In this document: positions 35,725 to 44,254 of the stretch, piece after piece | Layout of the letters: every line of letters starts with the position of its first letter | How positions within the stretch are numbered: position 1 is the first letter of the stretch | Source of the DNA: Bin80 sp965208025 | GTDB lineage: Bacteria > Bacteroidota > Rhodothermia > Rhodothermales > Bin80 | Direction: 5' to 3' | NCBI GenBank assembly: GCA_965208025.1 | Contig: OZ242302.1 | Span: 744,001 to 808,000 of the forward strand | DNA length: 64,000 nt | Program-made: the position numbers and the translations under genes | Notes under the pieces: model-generated | What the model saw: only the letters and a program-made list of their open reading frames with translations | Databases searched by the model: none | Told to the model about the DNA's origin: nothing

Positions 35725-35972
35725 TGGTCGCTCAACATAGCGACGCTGGATTCCATCTGAGCCCTCTCGAGCCCCCAAACTACTTGATCTGGACAGGAAT
35801 TGCTTTTTTTGCTGGATGACGCAGAGAGTGCTCGTACAATTCTGTCTGCTAACAAGTCATGCGTTTGGGATCGCTCGTTTGCTGCAATTTCTTCGGCAAC
35901 GGTACGAACCAATTTTTGGTCACCACTTGCACCCGCTTTCACAAGATTAACAATGAGATCACCTCGAGCCAT
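35721..35972 (-). pseudogene. N-terminal piece of the IetA-like ATPase, in a different frame
   Basis: The 83 residues (MARGDLIVNLVKAGASGDQK, then NERSQTHDLLADRIVRAL) match the helical N-terminus usually fused to this class of AAA+ ATPase. After about residue 60 the frame runs into unrelated text and stops at a TGA that overlaps the ATG of the ATPase frame. I read this as one frameshift splitting an originally single gene. A natural two-gene split is possible but less likely. Confidence 0.6.
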
Positions 35973-36467
35973 AGAGCATCTTTACACGCTTTGAGACATA
36001 GAATTAGAGTAATTGTAGTAGCCTACAATGGATCAAGTTTTTTCTGGAAATTGTATCTTTGGTCCCTCCGTATGACTCGCATTTGGATGAATACGAACTC
36101 TTTATATCTCAGTTCCAAAGAGTATTCCGAAGGCGATGAATTGCCATATCCTGTTGAAGTGGCTACCAATGCGATTGGGACCATCAAAGTATTTGGATTG
36201 AGATTGTCACAGTCCTTATCCGAACCACCTTCCATTGATTCATTTCTTAAACTCCATTGGATCTATTCGGAGCGGCAAGAATCCTACTGAATATACCCCA
36301 AAAGAAACCCAAAGATCTGTAAGGCTTTGGAATGGGTCCACTCACATCTGTATTTCCCTACGATGATTGCTGCGATCTACTATCTTCCTTGGAATTATAA
36401 TTAGAGCCAATAATTCAGGGGGATGTTAATGTCTCTGGTCCGATCCAATTCGTATTAACGCAACAGT
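35973..36467. other. Non-coding stretch of 495 bases
   Basis: It separates the damaged ATPase/protease pair from metH. A 143-codon open frame on the plus strand has no recognisable pattern and overlaps the ATPase gene, so I do not call it. No RNA or repeat is seen. Confidence 0.4.
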
Positions 36468-39110
36468 TCAGGATGATGATGGCACCAGAACCATTTCAGC
36501 ATCTGCGGGATCATAGTTCAAAATTGGACCTAACCAACGCTCGGCTATATGCATATCCATCCCCTTGCGGCGAGCATAATCTTCAACTTGATCACGCTCA
36601 ATCCGACCTACAGAAAAATATACGCTCTCCGAATGAGCTAAATAAAGACCCGAGACCGAGGCCGCGGGGATCATGGCAAAGCTTGAAGTTAAGGAGATAC
36701 CAATACGATCCGCACCCAGTAGGCGAAATAACGTTTCTTTCTCTGTATGGTCAGGCTGACACGGATAACCAGGTGCTGGACGAATTCCAGAATACGCTTC
36801 TTTGATTAACGCCTCATTACTGAGGTTCTCATCAGGAGCATATCCCCAGTACTCCCTCCGTACACACTCATGCATATATTCGGCCAAGGCTTCAGCGAAG
36901 CGATTGGCTAGTGCTTTAACCATAATTGCGGAATAGTCATCACCTCGATCTTCGTACGTTTTCGCAATCTCTTCCGCCTCCGCTCCTGCTGTGACAGCAA
37001 ATCCACCAACATGATCTTCGGTCTCAGAAACAAAATCAGCGAGTGCAAAATTGGGACGTCCATTGTCCTTTACCATTTGCTGACGTAGCGTATGTAGCGT
37101 ATCTCCCGTTTCCAGCCTGATATCGTCACCGTCCCGGGATGCCCCCCAAAAGCCGATGATCGCCTGTGGATTGAACAGGTTTTCGGTGATGATCTCCTGG
37201 ATCATCAATTTTGTATCTCGCCAGAGTTCTTGTGCTGCCTTCCCTACCTTCTTGTCATTCAGAATTTGTGGGTACTGACCAGCTAGATTCCAATTCACAA
37301 AATAGGGGGTCCAATCAATGTAACGTGCAAGCTCGGAGAGATCAAAATCACTGATTACTTTCGTGCCGAGGAAGTTCGGGGCCTGAGGCACAGAGCCTTT
37401 TAGCTGGTGCGCTAGGCTTCTTGCCACTTGAATCTCATGACGCGGCTTCGGTGGACCTCCTTTTCGACGTTCACGTACCCGCTGATATCTAGCTTGAGTT
37501 GTCTCAATGAAGAGGGTCCGATCATCTTCGGATAATAATGAGGATACCGTGCCAATTGCCCTACTGGCATCGGTTACGTGAATGGTTGGGCCATTACTTC
37601 GAGCTGGCTCAATTTTGACTGCTGTATGCACTGGGGAGGTCGTCGCTCCACCTATGAGTAGGGGCTGTTTCATATCTAAGCGCTGCATTTCGCGCGCTAC
37701 ATAGACCATTTCATCAAGGCTCGGTGTGATCAAGCCAGAAAGCCCAATAATATCAACTTGTTGTTCTTTTGCCACCGTAAGAATATCCTCACATGGCACC
37801 ATGACCCCCATATCCACAATCTCATAACCATTACACGCAAGGACTACTCCCACAATATTTTTGCCAATGTCGTGAACATCTCCTTTTACCGTAGCCATCA
37901 AGACTTTACCGTTTGACACGCCTACAGTACCCAGTTCCTCTTTTTCGGCTTGCATATATGGATCAAGATACGCGACAGCAGCTTTCATCACGCGAGCGGA
38001 TTTAACCACCTGTGGTAAGAACATTTTTCCTGATCCGAACAGATCTCCAACCACATTCATGCCGTCCATAAGCGGCCCCTCAATGACATGTAATGGACGA
38101 TCCGCGGCAGCGCGAGCCTCTTCCGTATCCTCCTCAATAAATTCGGTGATTCCATGAACTAGTGCATGCTCTAATCGCCTTTCAACCGAATGATTGCGCC
38201 AGGATAAATCCTTTTCAGTAGACTTTCCCTTCTGCCCACGAAACCTCTCTGCATAAACAACCAAAGCCTCTGTGGCCTCTTCTTTCCGATTGAGGATTAC
38301 ATCTTCCACCAACTCTCGAAGCTGCGTCTCAATCTCATCGTAGATGTCAAGTTGACCTGCGTTCACAATCCCCATATCCATCCCCGCTGGGATCGCATGG
38401 TACAGGAAAACCGAATGCATTGCCCTACGAACCGGCTCATTGCCCCGGAAGCTGAATGAGACATTGGATAACCCGCCAGAGATATGACACCTAAGACAAG
38501 TTTTGCGAATGACCTTTGCTGCATCAAAGTAGTCAACCGCATAATTATTGTGTTCCTCAATTCCGGTGGCAACAGCAAAAATATTGGGATCAAAAATAAT
38601 GTCCTCTGCAGGAAAATGAACTTCTTCAGTCAGGATCTTAAAGGCACGTTGACAAATTTCAATTTTTCGTGCGGCAGTGTCCGCCTGTCCAATCTCGTCA
38701 AATGCCATGACCACTGCTGCGGCGCCATACGATATGCATTTTTTTGCTTGCTCAATAAATGGAACTTCACCTTCTTTCAGCGAGATAGAGTTAACAATTG
38801 CTTTCCCCTGAACACATTTAAGACCTGCTTCTATCACCTCCCACTTTGAACTATCAATCATGATTGGGACACGAGCAATATCAGGTTCCGCGGCAATCAG
38901 GTTGAGAAAAATTTGCATAGCCTCTGCCCCATCCAACATCCCATCGTCCATGTTCACATCAATGATCTGTGCACCATTTTCTACTTGTTGACGCGCAACT
39001 TCTATCGCCGCAGTGTAATCACCATTTACAATGAGTTTGCGGAATCTTGCGGATCCCGTCACATTGGTTCGCTCTCCAATATTTACGAAATTCTGGGATG
39101 CAAAGCTCAT
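36468..39110 (-). CDS. metH: Cobalamin-dependent methionine synthase, folate/B12/activation part
   Basis: The 880 residues cover MetH domains 2-4. The pterin-binding barrel comes first (NIGERTNVTGSARFRKLI, VNMDDGMLDG, IMIDSSKWEVIEAGLK), then the cobalamin domain with DVHDIGKNIVG (the histidine ligand), and the SAM-binding activation domain (RPAPGYPCQPDHTEK, then GISLTSSFAMIPAASVSGLY). The N-terminal homocysteine domain is missing and is encoded separately 360 bases upstream. Together they would transfer methyl from methyl-THF via B12 to homocysteine. The start MSFASQNFVNIGERTN fits a natural domain boundary, so this looks like a genuine two-subunit form. Confidence 0.95.
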   Translation of the reverse strand: MSFASQNFVNIGERTNVTGSARFRKLIVNGDYTAAIEVARQQVENGAQIIDVNMDDGMLDGAEAMQIFLNLIAAEPDIARVPIMIDSSKWEVIEAGLKCVQGKAIVNSISLKEGEVPFIEQAKKCISYGAAAVVMAFDEIGQADTAARKIEICQRAFKILTEEVHFPAEDIIFDPNIFAVATGIEEHNNYAVDYFDAAKVIRKTCLRCHISGGLSNVSFSFRGNEPVRRAMHSVFLYHAIPAGMDMGIVNAGQLDIYDEIETQLRELVEDVILNRKEEATEALVVYAERFRGQKGKSTEKDLSWRNHSVERRLEHALVHGITEFIEEDTEEARAAADRPLHVIEGPLMDGMNVVGDLFGSGKMFLPQVVKSARVMKAAVAYLDPYMQAEKEELGTVGVSNGKVLMATVKGDVHDIGKNIVGVVLACNGYEIVDMGVMVPCEDILTVAKEQQVDIIGLSGLITPSLDEMVYVAREMQRLDMKQPLLIGGATTSPVHTAVKIEPARSNGPTIHVTDASRAIGTVSSLLSEDDRTLFIETTQARYQRVRERRKGGPPKPRHEIQVARSLAHQLKGSVPQAPNFLGTKVISDFDLSELARYIDWTPYFVNWNLAGQYPQILNDKKVGKAAQELWRDTKLMIQEIITENLFNPQAIIGFWGASRDGDDIRLETGDTLHTLRQQMVKDNGRPNFALADFVSETEDHVGGFAVTAGAEAEEIAKTYEDRGDDYSAIMVKALANRFAEALAEYMHECVRREYWGYAPDENLSNEALIKEAYSGIRPAPGYPCQPDHTEKETLFRLLGADRIGISLTSSFAMIPAASVSGLYLAHSESVYFSVGRIERDQVEDYARRKGMDMHIAERWLGPILNYDPADAEMVLVPSSS

Positions 39111-39470
39111 CTAATTTCTTGATCTTACTTGACTGGCGAGATTCCTGTGCTACCACAATTTGTACGCTCAGCGTCCAGTGTGGCATCATCCCCTTCAGCA
39201 AAGGATGAAATTCTGGTTAGTCTAGGCATGCTCTGTGTGCAAATCTCCGTAGATGGGTATTCAATTGGTGAACATTATGGTCTAATGCTCTACTTTTGTG
39301 GAGATTGAAAATACAGTTCCTAAGAACTGGAATCTCTTACTCCCTGTACGTTCCTGCACTCTTTGATGTAGCCCCACTCGTACCATTGTACCATTGTTTG
39401 GAAAATATTTTGAATGGTTGGTAAAGAATCGTTGTGACCACTCATAGAATATCTGAGCAATCATTCAAAT
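39111..39470. other. Unusual 360-base gap between the two methionine synthase genes
   Basis: The adjacent genes are otherwise packed (8 bases between the metF fusion and the homocysteine methyltransferase). This gap has no readable gene. It might hold an internal promoter or be the remnant of an insertion. I could not match it to the IS21 element in this window. Confidence 0.4.
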
Positions 39471-40547
39471 TCAATTTGCCAGTTCAAAAGGTTCTAAGCC
39501 GGCAAGACGCATTGAGTCACTACTTTTAGCTGCAACACGTGGCTTGATGCCTTTAACCGCGTCGGCAATTGCCCGAGTATGTTCTGGAGAGGTTCCACAA
39601 CATCCCCCCAGTATATTAACGATTCCATCTTTAGCCCACGCGGCAACTTTGCACGCAGTCGCGTGAGCTTCTTCAGTATACATTCCCATTTCGTCTGGCA
39701 ATCCGGCGTTAGGATATGCAGCGACGAGTGTATCTGCAATACGTGAAAGGGAAGCAATATGCGGGCGCATCAGATCGGCACCAAGTGCACAATTTACGCC
39801 TATGGCAAAAGGCTTTGCATGACGTACGGAATACCAGAATGCTTCAATCGTTTGGCCAGATAAAGTACGTCCAGACCGGTCTGTTATGGTTCCAGAAATC
39901 CAGAGAGGCAGCGGCTCCAAACCCTCAGATTCAAGATCAATAATCGCTTTGAGGGCTGCTTTACAATTGAGCGTATCCGTAATCGTTTCAATCAAATAAA
40001 GATGAACCCCTCCCTGATTCAAGGCAAGGATTTGTTCACGATACGCCTGATAGACCTGATCAAATGTGACCTCTCTGGCACCTGGATCGTTGACGTCCGA
40101 ACTCATTGAAAGCATTTTGTTCAACGGCCCAATTGACCCAGCGGCAAAGCGAGGTTTATAGGGCTCTTTCTCTGTCCACTCGTCAGATGATGCCCGGGCT
40201 AGTTTCGCACTTTCATAATTAATGTCATTCACGGACTGAGAGTCCAATGCATAGTCACTTTGTGCAATCGTAGTTGCTGTAAAGGTATTCGTCTCTGAGA
40301 TATCTGCTCCTGCGGCGAAGTAGGCGTTATGAAGTTCTGTTACACGCTCGGGTCGAGTAAGTGACAATATATCATTGTTCCCCTTCATTTGTCCAGGATA
40401 TTTATCTCTGGTAAAACGTGAGCCTCGATAATCTTCTTCGTTAAGTTCCATACGCTGGAACATGACGCCCCAAGACCCATCAAGAATTAACATTCGTTGT
40501 TTGACAGCCTCATGGAGCTGAGTGATACGATCCTGACGATTGGGCAT
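39471..40547 (-). CDS. Homocysteine S-methyltransferase module of split MetH
   Basis: The 358-residue protein corresponds to MetH domain 1: ILDGSWGVMFQRMELNEEDY, TNTFTATTIAQSDY, AAGSIGPLNKMLS, YLIETITDTLNCKAAL, GVNCALGADLM and the zinc ligands GGCCGTSPEHT. It binds homocysteine through zinc and must receive the methyl group from the B12 domain encoded by the following gene. It lies 8 bases after the ArsR-methyltransferase-MetF fusion, so the locus forms a methionine/one-carbon operon. Stand-alone use as a methyltransferase with another methyl donor is possible but less likely given the neighbour. Confidence 0.93.
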   Translation of the reverse strand: MPNRQDRITQLHEAVKQRMLILDGSWGVMFQRMELNEEDYRGSRFTRDKYPGQMKGNNDILSLTRPERVTELHNAYFAAGADISETNTFTATTIAQSDYALDSQSVNDINYESAKLARASSDEWTEKEPYKPRFAAGSIGPLNKMLSMSSDVNDPGAREVTFDQVYQAYREQILALNQGGVHLYLIETITDTLNCKAALKAIIDLESEGLEPLPLWISGTITDRSGRTLSGQTIEAFWYSVRHAKPFAIGVNCALGADLMRPHIASLSRIADTLVAAYPNAGLPDEMGMYTEEAHATACKVAAWAKDGIVNILGGCCGTSPEHTRAIADAVKGIKPRVAAKSSDSMRLAGLEPFELAN

Positions 40548-40555
40548 AGTTTGAG

Positions 40556-42460
40556 TTAAATCGTCGGACTAAACGTTTCAGACCTCGGCTTGAGCCCAAG
40601 CAGTCTACAAGTTGAGAGCGCTAAGCTTGCTTGATTGAGCGTATAGAAGTGAAAATGATCCACTCCTTGTTCAGAAAGCTTATGACAGAGCTCAGCGGCC
40701 ACATTCGCAGTCATACATTCGCATGTTTTGGCATCTTCTTCCGTGCCAGCATAAAGTTTGTATAGCCAATTTGGCAGACTGACTTTACATAGCCCTGCAA
40801 TCCTTTGCAGATTATTAAAGTTTGGCTGGAGCATGATTCCAGGAACAATCGGCATGGTCACCCCCCCAGCACGAGCACGATCTATAAACGCAAAATAGGT
40901 GTCCGGTTCAAAGAAAAATTGCGTAATGGCCCGATCCGCACCAGCATCCTGTTTCGCTCTTAAATACGCAATATCTTGATCCCATCCCCTACTATCAGGA
41001 TGGCGCTCGGGATAACAGGATACACTAATTTCAAATTTCTCACTGGGAACGACTTCGTACGACCGTATTCCCTGAATCAGGTCTACACTATCACGAAATC
41101 CTCCAGGATACTGCTCAAATTTCCCTCCTATCCCCTCTGGCGGGTCTCCACGTAAGGTGACCAAATGACGTACCCCTGCGTGCCAGAAATCCGTAGCAAT
41201 TTGAAGTATTTCTTCTTTTGTTGCACCGACACAGGTGAGGTGGGCTGCTGGCTGAAGCGGAGTGTCCAGTGCGATTTGAGCCACAATTTTCTGAGTTCGA
41301 TCTCTGGTGGAACCTCCCGCACCGTAGGTTACGGATACGAAGCGAGGAGCCATGGGAGTGAGTTTCGCCACCGACTCCCAAAGCTTCGCTTTCATTTTAT
41401 CTGTTTTCGGTGGAAAGAATTCAAACGAAACGCTCGGGGCAGGAGTGGATTGCTGCTCTGCAACGGATAACTTGTTAGTATAGAAACTGCCCAGTTGATG
41501 AGCGGGCAATGTTGCGGTCCAGATAGATACGTTGAGCCCCTGATCAAGTGAAGCTGGAGGGGCAAATGTTTTGGGTGCCTTTAATACGAGCCCAGCCGTA
41601 TTCGCCCAATCAATCATATCAGCCTCGGAAATGCCAAGCCGACGATGACCCTGTGTATCACGTAAAAACTCAAAGTCATGCGGGGCAAAGTCAACAATGA
41701 TTAGCTGCCCCCCAGGAACCAGAATTCGTGCTGCCTCGTCAAGAACATCCTCGGGTTGTTCAAGGTAATGCAATACTTGATGGATAATAACAAGATCTGC
41801 ACTATCATTCTCAAATGGCGTTCTGGTGACGTCCCCGTGTCGCACTCTAGCATTCTTAACACCTGCACGATTGAGATTTGCCCGCGCAACAGTCAACATG
41901 GAATGGGACAGATCCAGCCCCTCGGCCTCATGGACATGCGGAGCAAGAAGGGTAAGCATCCGACCTGTTCCAGTTCCAAAGTCAATCATTCGCTCAAATC
42001 TGCGGGATCCAATGCAATCATGGATGGCACACTCAATTGCAGCTTCTGGATAGTGTAGGGCGCGGAGACGATCCCACTCACCAGCGATCTCGGAAAAGTA
42101 TGCCTCCGCTACTGTTACTCTATTCTGGCGTACGCGCTGTAATGCTTGAAAATCAGATTCAATTAATTCGTTATTAACCTTCAAATCATGAAAGAGTGTT
42201 TGTAATAATCGGGCAACCCAACCCTTCCTCTGGATACGATAAAACATCCATGATCCCTCGGGTAGACGCTCCAAGAGGCCCGCGTTTGTGAGTGTTTTTA
42301 GGTGATGAGATAGGCGCGGTTGGCTTTGTCCCAGAATTTGTGCAAGCTCTCCAACGGCAAGGTCTGCATGCCGCAATAATGCAAGAATGCGTAGCCGAGT
42401 CAACTCGCCAGTCGCTTTGAGAGCATCTGTAAGTACCTCAGGAGACATCATGCCAAACAT
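40556..42460 (-). CDS. metF: ArsR regulator-methyltransferase-methylenetetrahydrofolate reductase fusion
   Basis: The 634-residue protein has three parts. Residues ~1-95 are an ArsR-type winged helix (TRLRILALLRHADLAVGELA, LSHHLKTLTNAGLLERL). Residues ~150-270 are a class I SAM methyltransferase (MIDFGTGTGRMLTLLAPH, VARANLNRAGV, LVPGGQLIIVDFAPH). From about residue 350 there is complete MetF (VSFEFFPPKTDKMK, FVSVTYGAGGSTRDRT, LVTLRGDPPEG, ITQFFFEPDTYF). MetF makes methyl-THF for the methionine synthase encoded just downstream. ArsR-methyltransferase genes adjacent to metF/metH are known in alphaproteobacteria; a single polypeptide is unusual. The regulatory part may sense SAM or SAH and bind the palindrome upstream. 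Confidence 0.92.
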   Translation of the reverse strand: MFGMMSPEVLTDALKATGELTRLRILALLRHADLAVGELAQILGQSQPRLSHHLKTLTNAGLLERLPEGSWMFYRIQRKGWVARLLQTLFHDLKVNNELIESDFQALQRVRQNRVTVAEAYFSEIAGEWDRLRALHYPEAAIECAIHDCIGSRRFERMIDFGTGTGRMLTLLAPHVHEAEGLDLSHSMLTVARANLNRAGVKNARVRHGDVTRTPFENDSADLVIIHQVLHYLEQPEDVLDEAARILVPGGQLIIVDFAPHDFEFLRDTQGHRRLGISEADMIDWANTAGLVLKAPKTFAPPASLDQGLNVSIWTATLPAHQLGSFYTNKLSVAEQQSTPAPSVSFEFFPPKTDKMKAKLWESVAKLTPMAPRFVSVTYGAGGSTRDRTQKIVAQIALDTPLQPAAHLTCVGATKEEILQIATDFWHAGVRHLVTLRGDPPEGIGGKFEQYPGGFRDSVDLIQGIRSYEVVPSEKFEISVSCYPERHPDSRGWDQDIAYLRAKQDAGADRAITQFFFEPDTYFAFIDRARAGGVTMPIVPGIMLQPNFNNLQRIAGLCKVSLPNWLYKLYAGTEEDAKTCECMTANVAAELCHKLSEQGVDHFHFYTLNQASLALSTCRLLGLKPRSETFSPTI

Positions 42461-42496
42461 GTATAAAGGATCTATTAAATAAACAGATTTTTATAT

Positions 42497-42531
42497 GTTC
42501 CATAATTCAGACATCTGATGAATTATGGAAC
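42497..42531. promoter_or_regulatory. Perfect 13-bp inverted repeat upstream of the ArsR-MT-MetF fusion, candidate operator
   Basis: GTTCCATAATTCA and TGAATTATGGAAC are exact reverse complements separated by 9 bases, 37-71 bases upstream of the fusion's start. ArsR-family repressors bind AT-rich inverted repeats of this size near their own promoters. No T-run follows on either strand, so a terminator is less likely. Confidence 0.6.
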
Positions 42532-42687
42532 CAACCAGTACTGAAAGCGCAGGAAGAACTGTGATAAATCATATCAAGTGTTCAAGTGGTACCACTGAGA
42601 TTCTCATTTCAGAACCTGATATCTCGTGGAAATATCTTACATGTTTTGAACGTTAACTTCAAGTCTACTTGATGACTAAATAGATAT

Positions 42688-42736
42688 TTGAATCGGCGGA
42701 TAACCCATTGGATAATTTGCGTGAATCAGAGATTTT
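42688..42736 (+). mobile_element. Highly decayed copy of the IS21-element left end
   Basis: These 49 bases align without gaps to the reverse complement of the intact element's leader (the part encoding the region upstream of istA) with 35 identities, including the block TTTGCG-GAATCAG. The terminal repeats are not recognisable. It lies 0.5 kb from the intact element and may mark an older insertion in the same decaying locus. Confidence 0.5.
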
Positions 42737-43111
42737 GGTTCTACCACAATTTGTTTTGTCAAATATATTAATTATTGCGAGTCCTTAGGGCCATGCAGGC
42801 TAGAACGATCAGTGAACGCTGCGCAGCCTTGAAATCAACAGTGTGAACGTTAAGATTCTTTATAATCGGGAATCCACATACACACCTCAAAACGAGGGAC
42901 ACGAGTACTCTGGGGACGTTATGGTGCACATAGTCTTACTGGCAACACAGGAAGCCTTGCTGGTGGAGAGTCATCAGGCAACCATACTACTTCAGGGGCA
43001 GACTGTGCATACAGAATGGCGAAGTGTGTCTATTCAGGTATAATGGAAAAACTGCAGTTGAGCGAAGAAAGAATCCTGACTTTGACAGGTAGGTGTTGAC
43101 TTGGAGGTTGA

Positions 43112-43217
43112 GAACTAAAAAAAACAGGTAATCACCAAATTGTATGGATTTCTAAATGATGCCCTCCTCCGAATTGATTATCCTCTACTCCCATGATCAG
43201 GTCTTTGTGTGTCCTTC
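43112..43217 (+). pseudogene. Glycogen-synthase-like glycosyltransferase, 5' remnant before the IS insertion
   Basis: In the plus frames the text NHQIVWISK, then after a one-base shift in a run of A's, MMPSSELIILYSHDQVFVCPS, follows the family-4 glycosyltransferase pattern (as in actinobacterial-type GlgA: xVIWIxEMxPxxELIQLYSHAxVFVCPS). It is cut exactly at the IS21 target duplication and continues at 45839. Upstream the frame hits a stop, and the rest of the gene is gone or unrecognisable. The gene was therefore damaged by more than the insertion. Confidence 0.75.
43213..43217. repeat. Target-site duplication CCTTC, right copy of the pair at 45839-45843
   Basis: CCTTC immediately precedes the element's end at 43218 and is repeated immediately after the other end at 45838. 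Five bases is a normal duplication size for IS21. Removing one copy and the element restores the codons for CPSVYEPFG in the interrupted glycosyltransferase. Confidence 0.9.
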
Positions 43218-43266
43218 TGTTCAACGACAATACAAATTACGGTCGACGACAAAACTTTTTACGGTT
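43218..43266. repeat. Right terminal inverted repeat of the IS21 element
   Basis: It begins TGTTCAACGACAATAC and ends in GACAAAACTTTTTACGGTT, matching the left end (reverse complement of 45790-45838) at 39 of 49 positions. The inner 19 bases are identical. The double sub-repeat is typical of IS21-family transposase binding sites. Confidence 0.9.
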
Positions 43267-43456
43267 CCAGAAATCCAAAGTTTAACCATGGAGGAGCACA
43301 TTTCATTGAGGCGGAGCAGCGAGCTGCGACGCCTCAATGAAGATGGTAATTTCCACGATTTGGTCCATGTCTGATCTCTCTGTTGGCCTGCTGGACACGG
43401 ACAACAGCAGGCAGATTCACTTTTAATTGTGTTCCAAGGGTTCATGTGTTGATTGG

Positions 43457-44254
43457 TTAGGAAGTGGGAGATTCAGGTCCTTCGCTCGCGTTTTCTTGTC
43501 GCCGTTGGGCTACTTCTAACCGATAACTCGGCAGATGAAGCTCTAAGACCACACAATGATGCACCAATCGGTCCACGGCGGCGGTTGCGTTCATTGGATC
43601 ATAAAAGATGCTCTCCCATTGCGAGAAGGGCAGGTGGCTGGTCAGGAGCACGCTCTTGCGCTCATAGCACGCAGCCAAAAACTGGAACAGGGCTTCCATC
43701 TCTTCCCGACTATGCTTCACATAACCCAGTCCATCAATGAGAATCCCATCAAAGCGTAGCAACTGCTGAATGAAGGGTTGGAGTCCTTGCTCCTGTTTTG
43801 CACGAAGTAACGCGTCAACCAGCGCATCCGAGGGGTAAAAGATCAATCGTCGTCCCAGATAAATCAATTCTTGCCCCAGTGCGCACATCAGATGCGTCTT
43901 TCCGCTCCCCGTAGGGCCCAGCACCAGCACATTCTCGTTCCGATCCAGAAAGCCACCTTCCAGTAGCCTGCGCAACTGATGATCCAGCTTCAACGGTAAC
44001 CGCGTTCGCTCAAACGAAGCCAACGTTTTGGATAAGGGCAGCTGAGAAGCCCGTAGAGCGCGCTGAATACGGTTGTGAGTACGTGATTGCTGTTCCTGCT
44101 CAATCAACGTCAGCAAAAAGTGCTCAAAACTCATAGATTCACGACGGGCAAGGTCTGCCGCTTCATGGAGCGCCATGCGAATGCCCGGCATCCGTAATGA
44201 CCGGAGTCCACGTTCAATCCCTCGCTCCAAGTCCTTTGAGGATTTGTTGTTCAT
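43457..44254 (-). CDS. istB: IS21 helper ATPase IstB
   Basis: The 265-residue AAA+ protein (start at the ATG giving MNNKSSKDLERG, overlapping the istA stop as ATGA) has the Walker A VLGPTGSGKTHLMCAL, Walker B GILIDGLGYVKHSREEMEAL and a sensor at VLLTSHLPFSQW. The sensor-2 area shows RLVHHCVVLELHLPSYR. IstB assembles on DNA and activates the IstA transposase. A TTG 33 bases upstream is open but would lie inside istA. The gene appears intact. Confidence 0.95.
   Translation of the reverse strand: MNNKSSKDLERGIERGLRSLRMPGIRMALHEAADLARRESMSFEHFLLTLIEQEQQSRTHNRIQRALRASQLPLSKTLASFERTRLPLKLDHQLRRLLEGGFLDRNENVLVLGPTGSGKTHLMCALGQELIYLGRRLIFYPSDALVDALLRAKQEQGLQPFIQQLLRFDGILIDGLGYVKHSREEMEALFQFLAACYERKSVLLTSHLPFSQWESIFYDPMNATAAVDRLVHHCVVLELHLPSYRLEVAQRRQENASEGPESPTS

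Noticed and set aside
35859..36290. 143-codon open frame on the plus strand between the ATPase piece and metH
   Set aside because: It overlaps the N-terminal ATPase piece on the other strand, has unusual residue composition and no family pattern.
42461..42540. SAM or SAH riboswitch before the ArsR-MT-MetF fusion
   Set aside because: I cannot recognise the conserved core of any SAM/SAH riboswitch class. The perfect inverted repeat fits a protein operator better.
42843..43043. 66-codon frame as an independent small gene or a secure GlgA N-terminus
   Set aside because: The first residues faintly resemble a glycosyltransferase start, but the likeness fades at once. It is kept only as a possible remnant.
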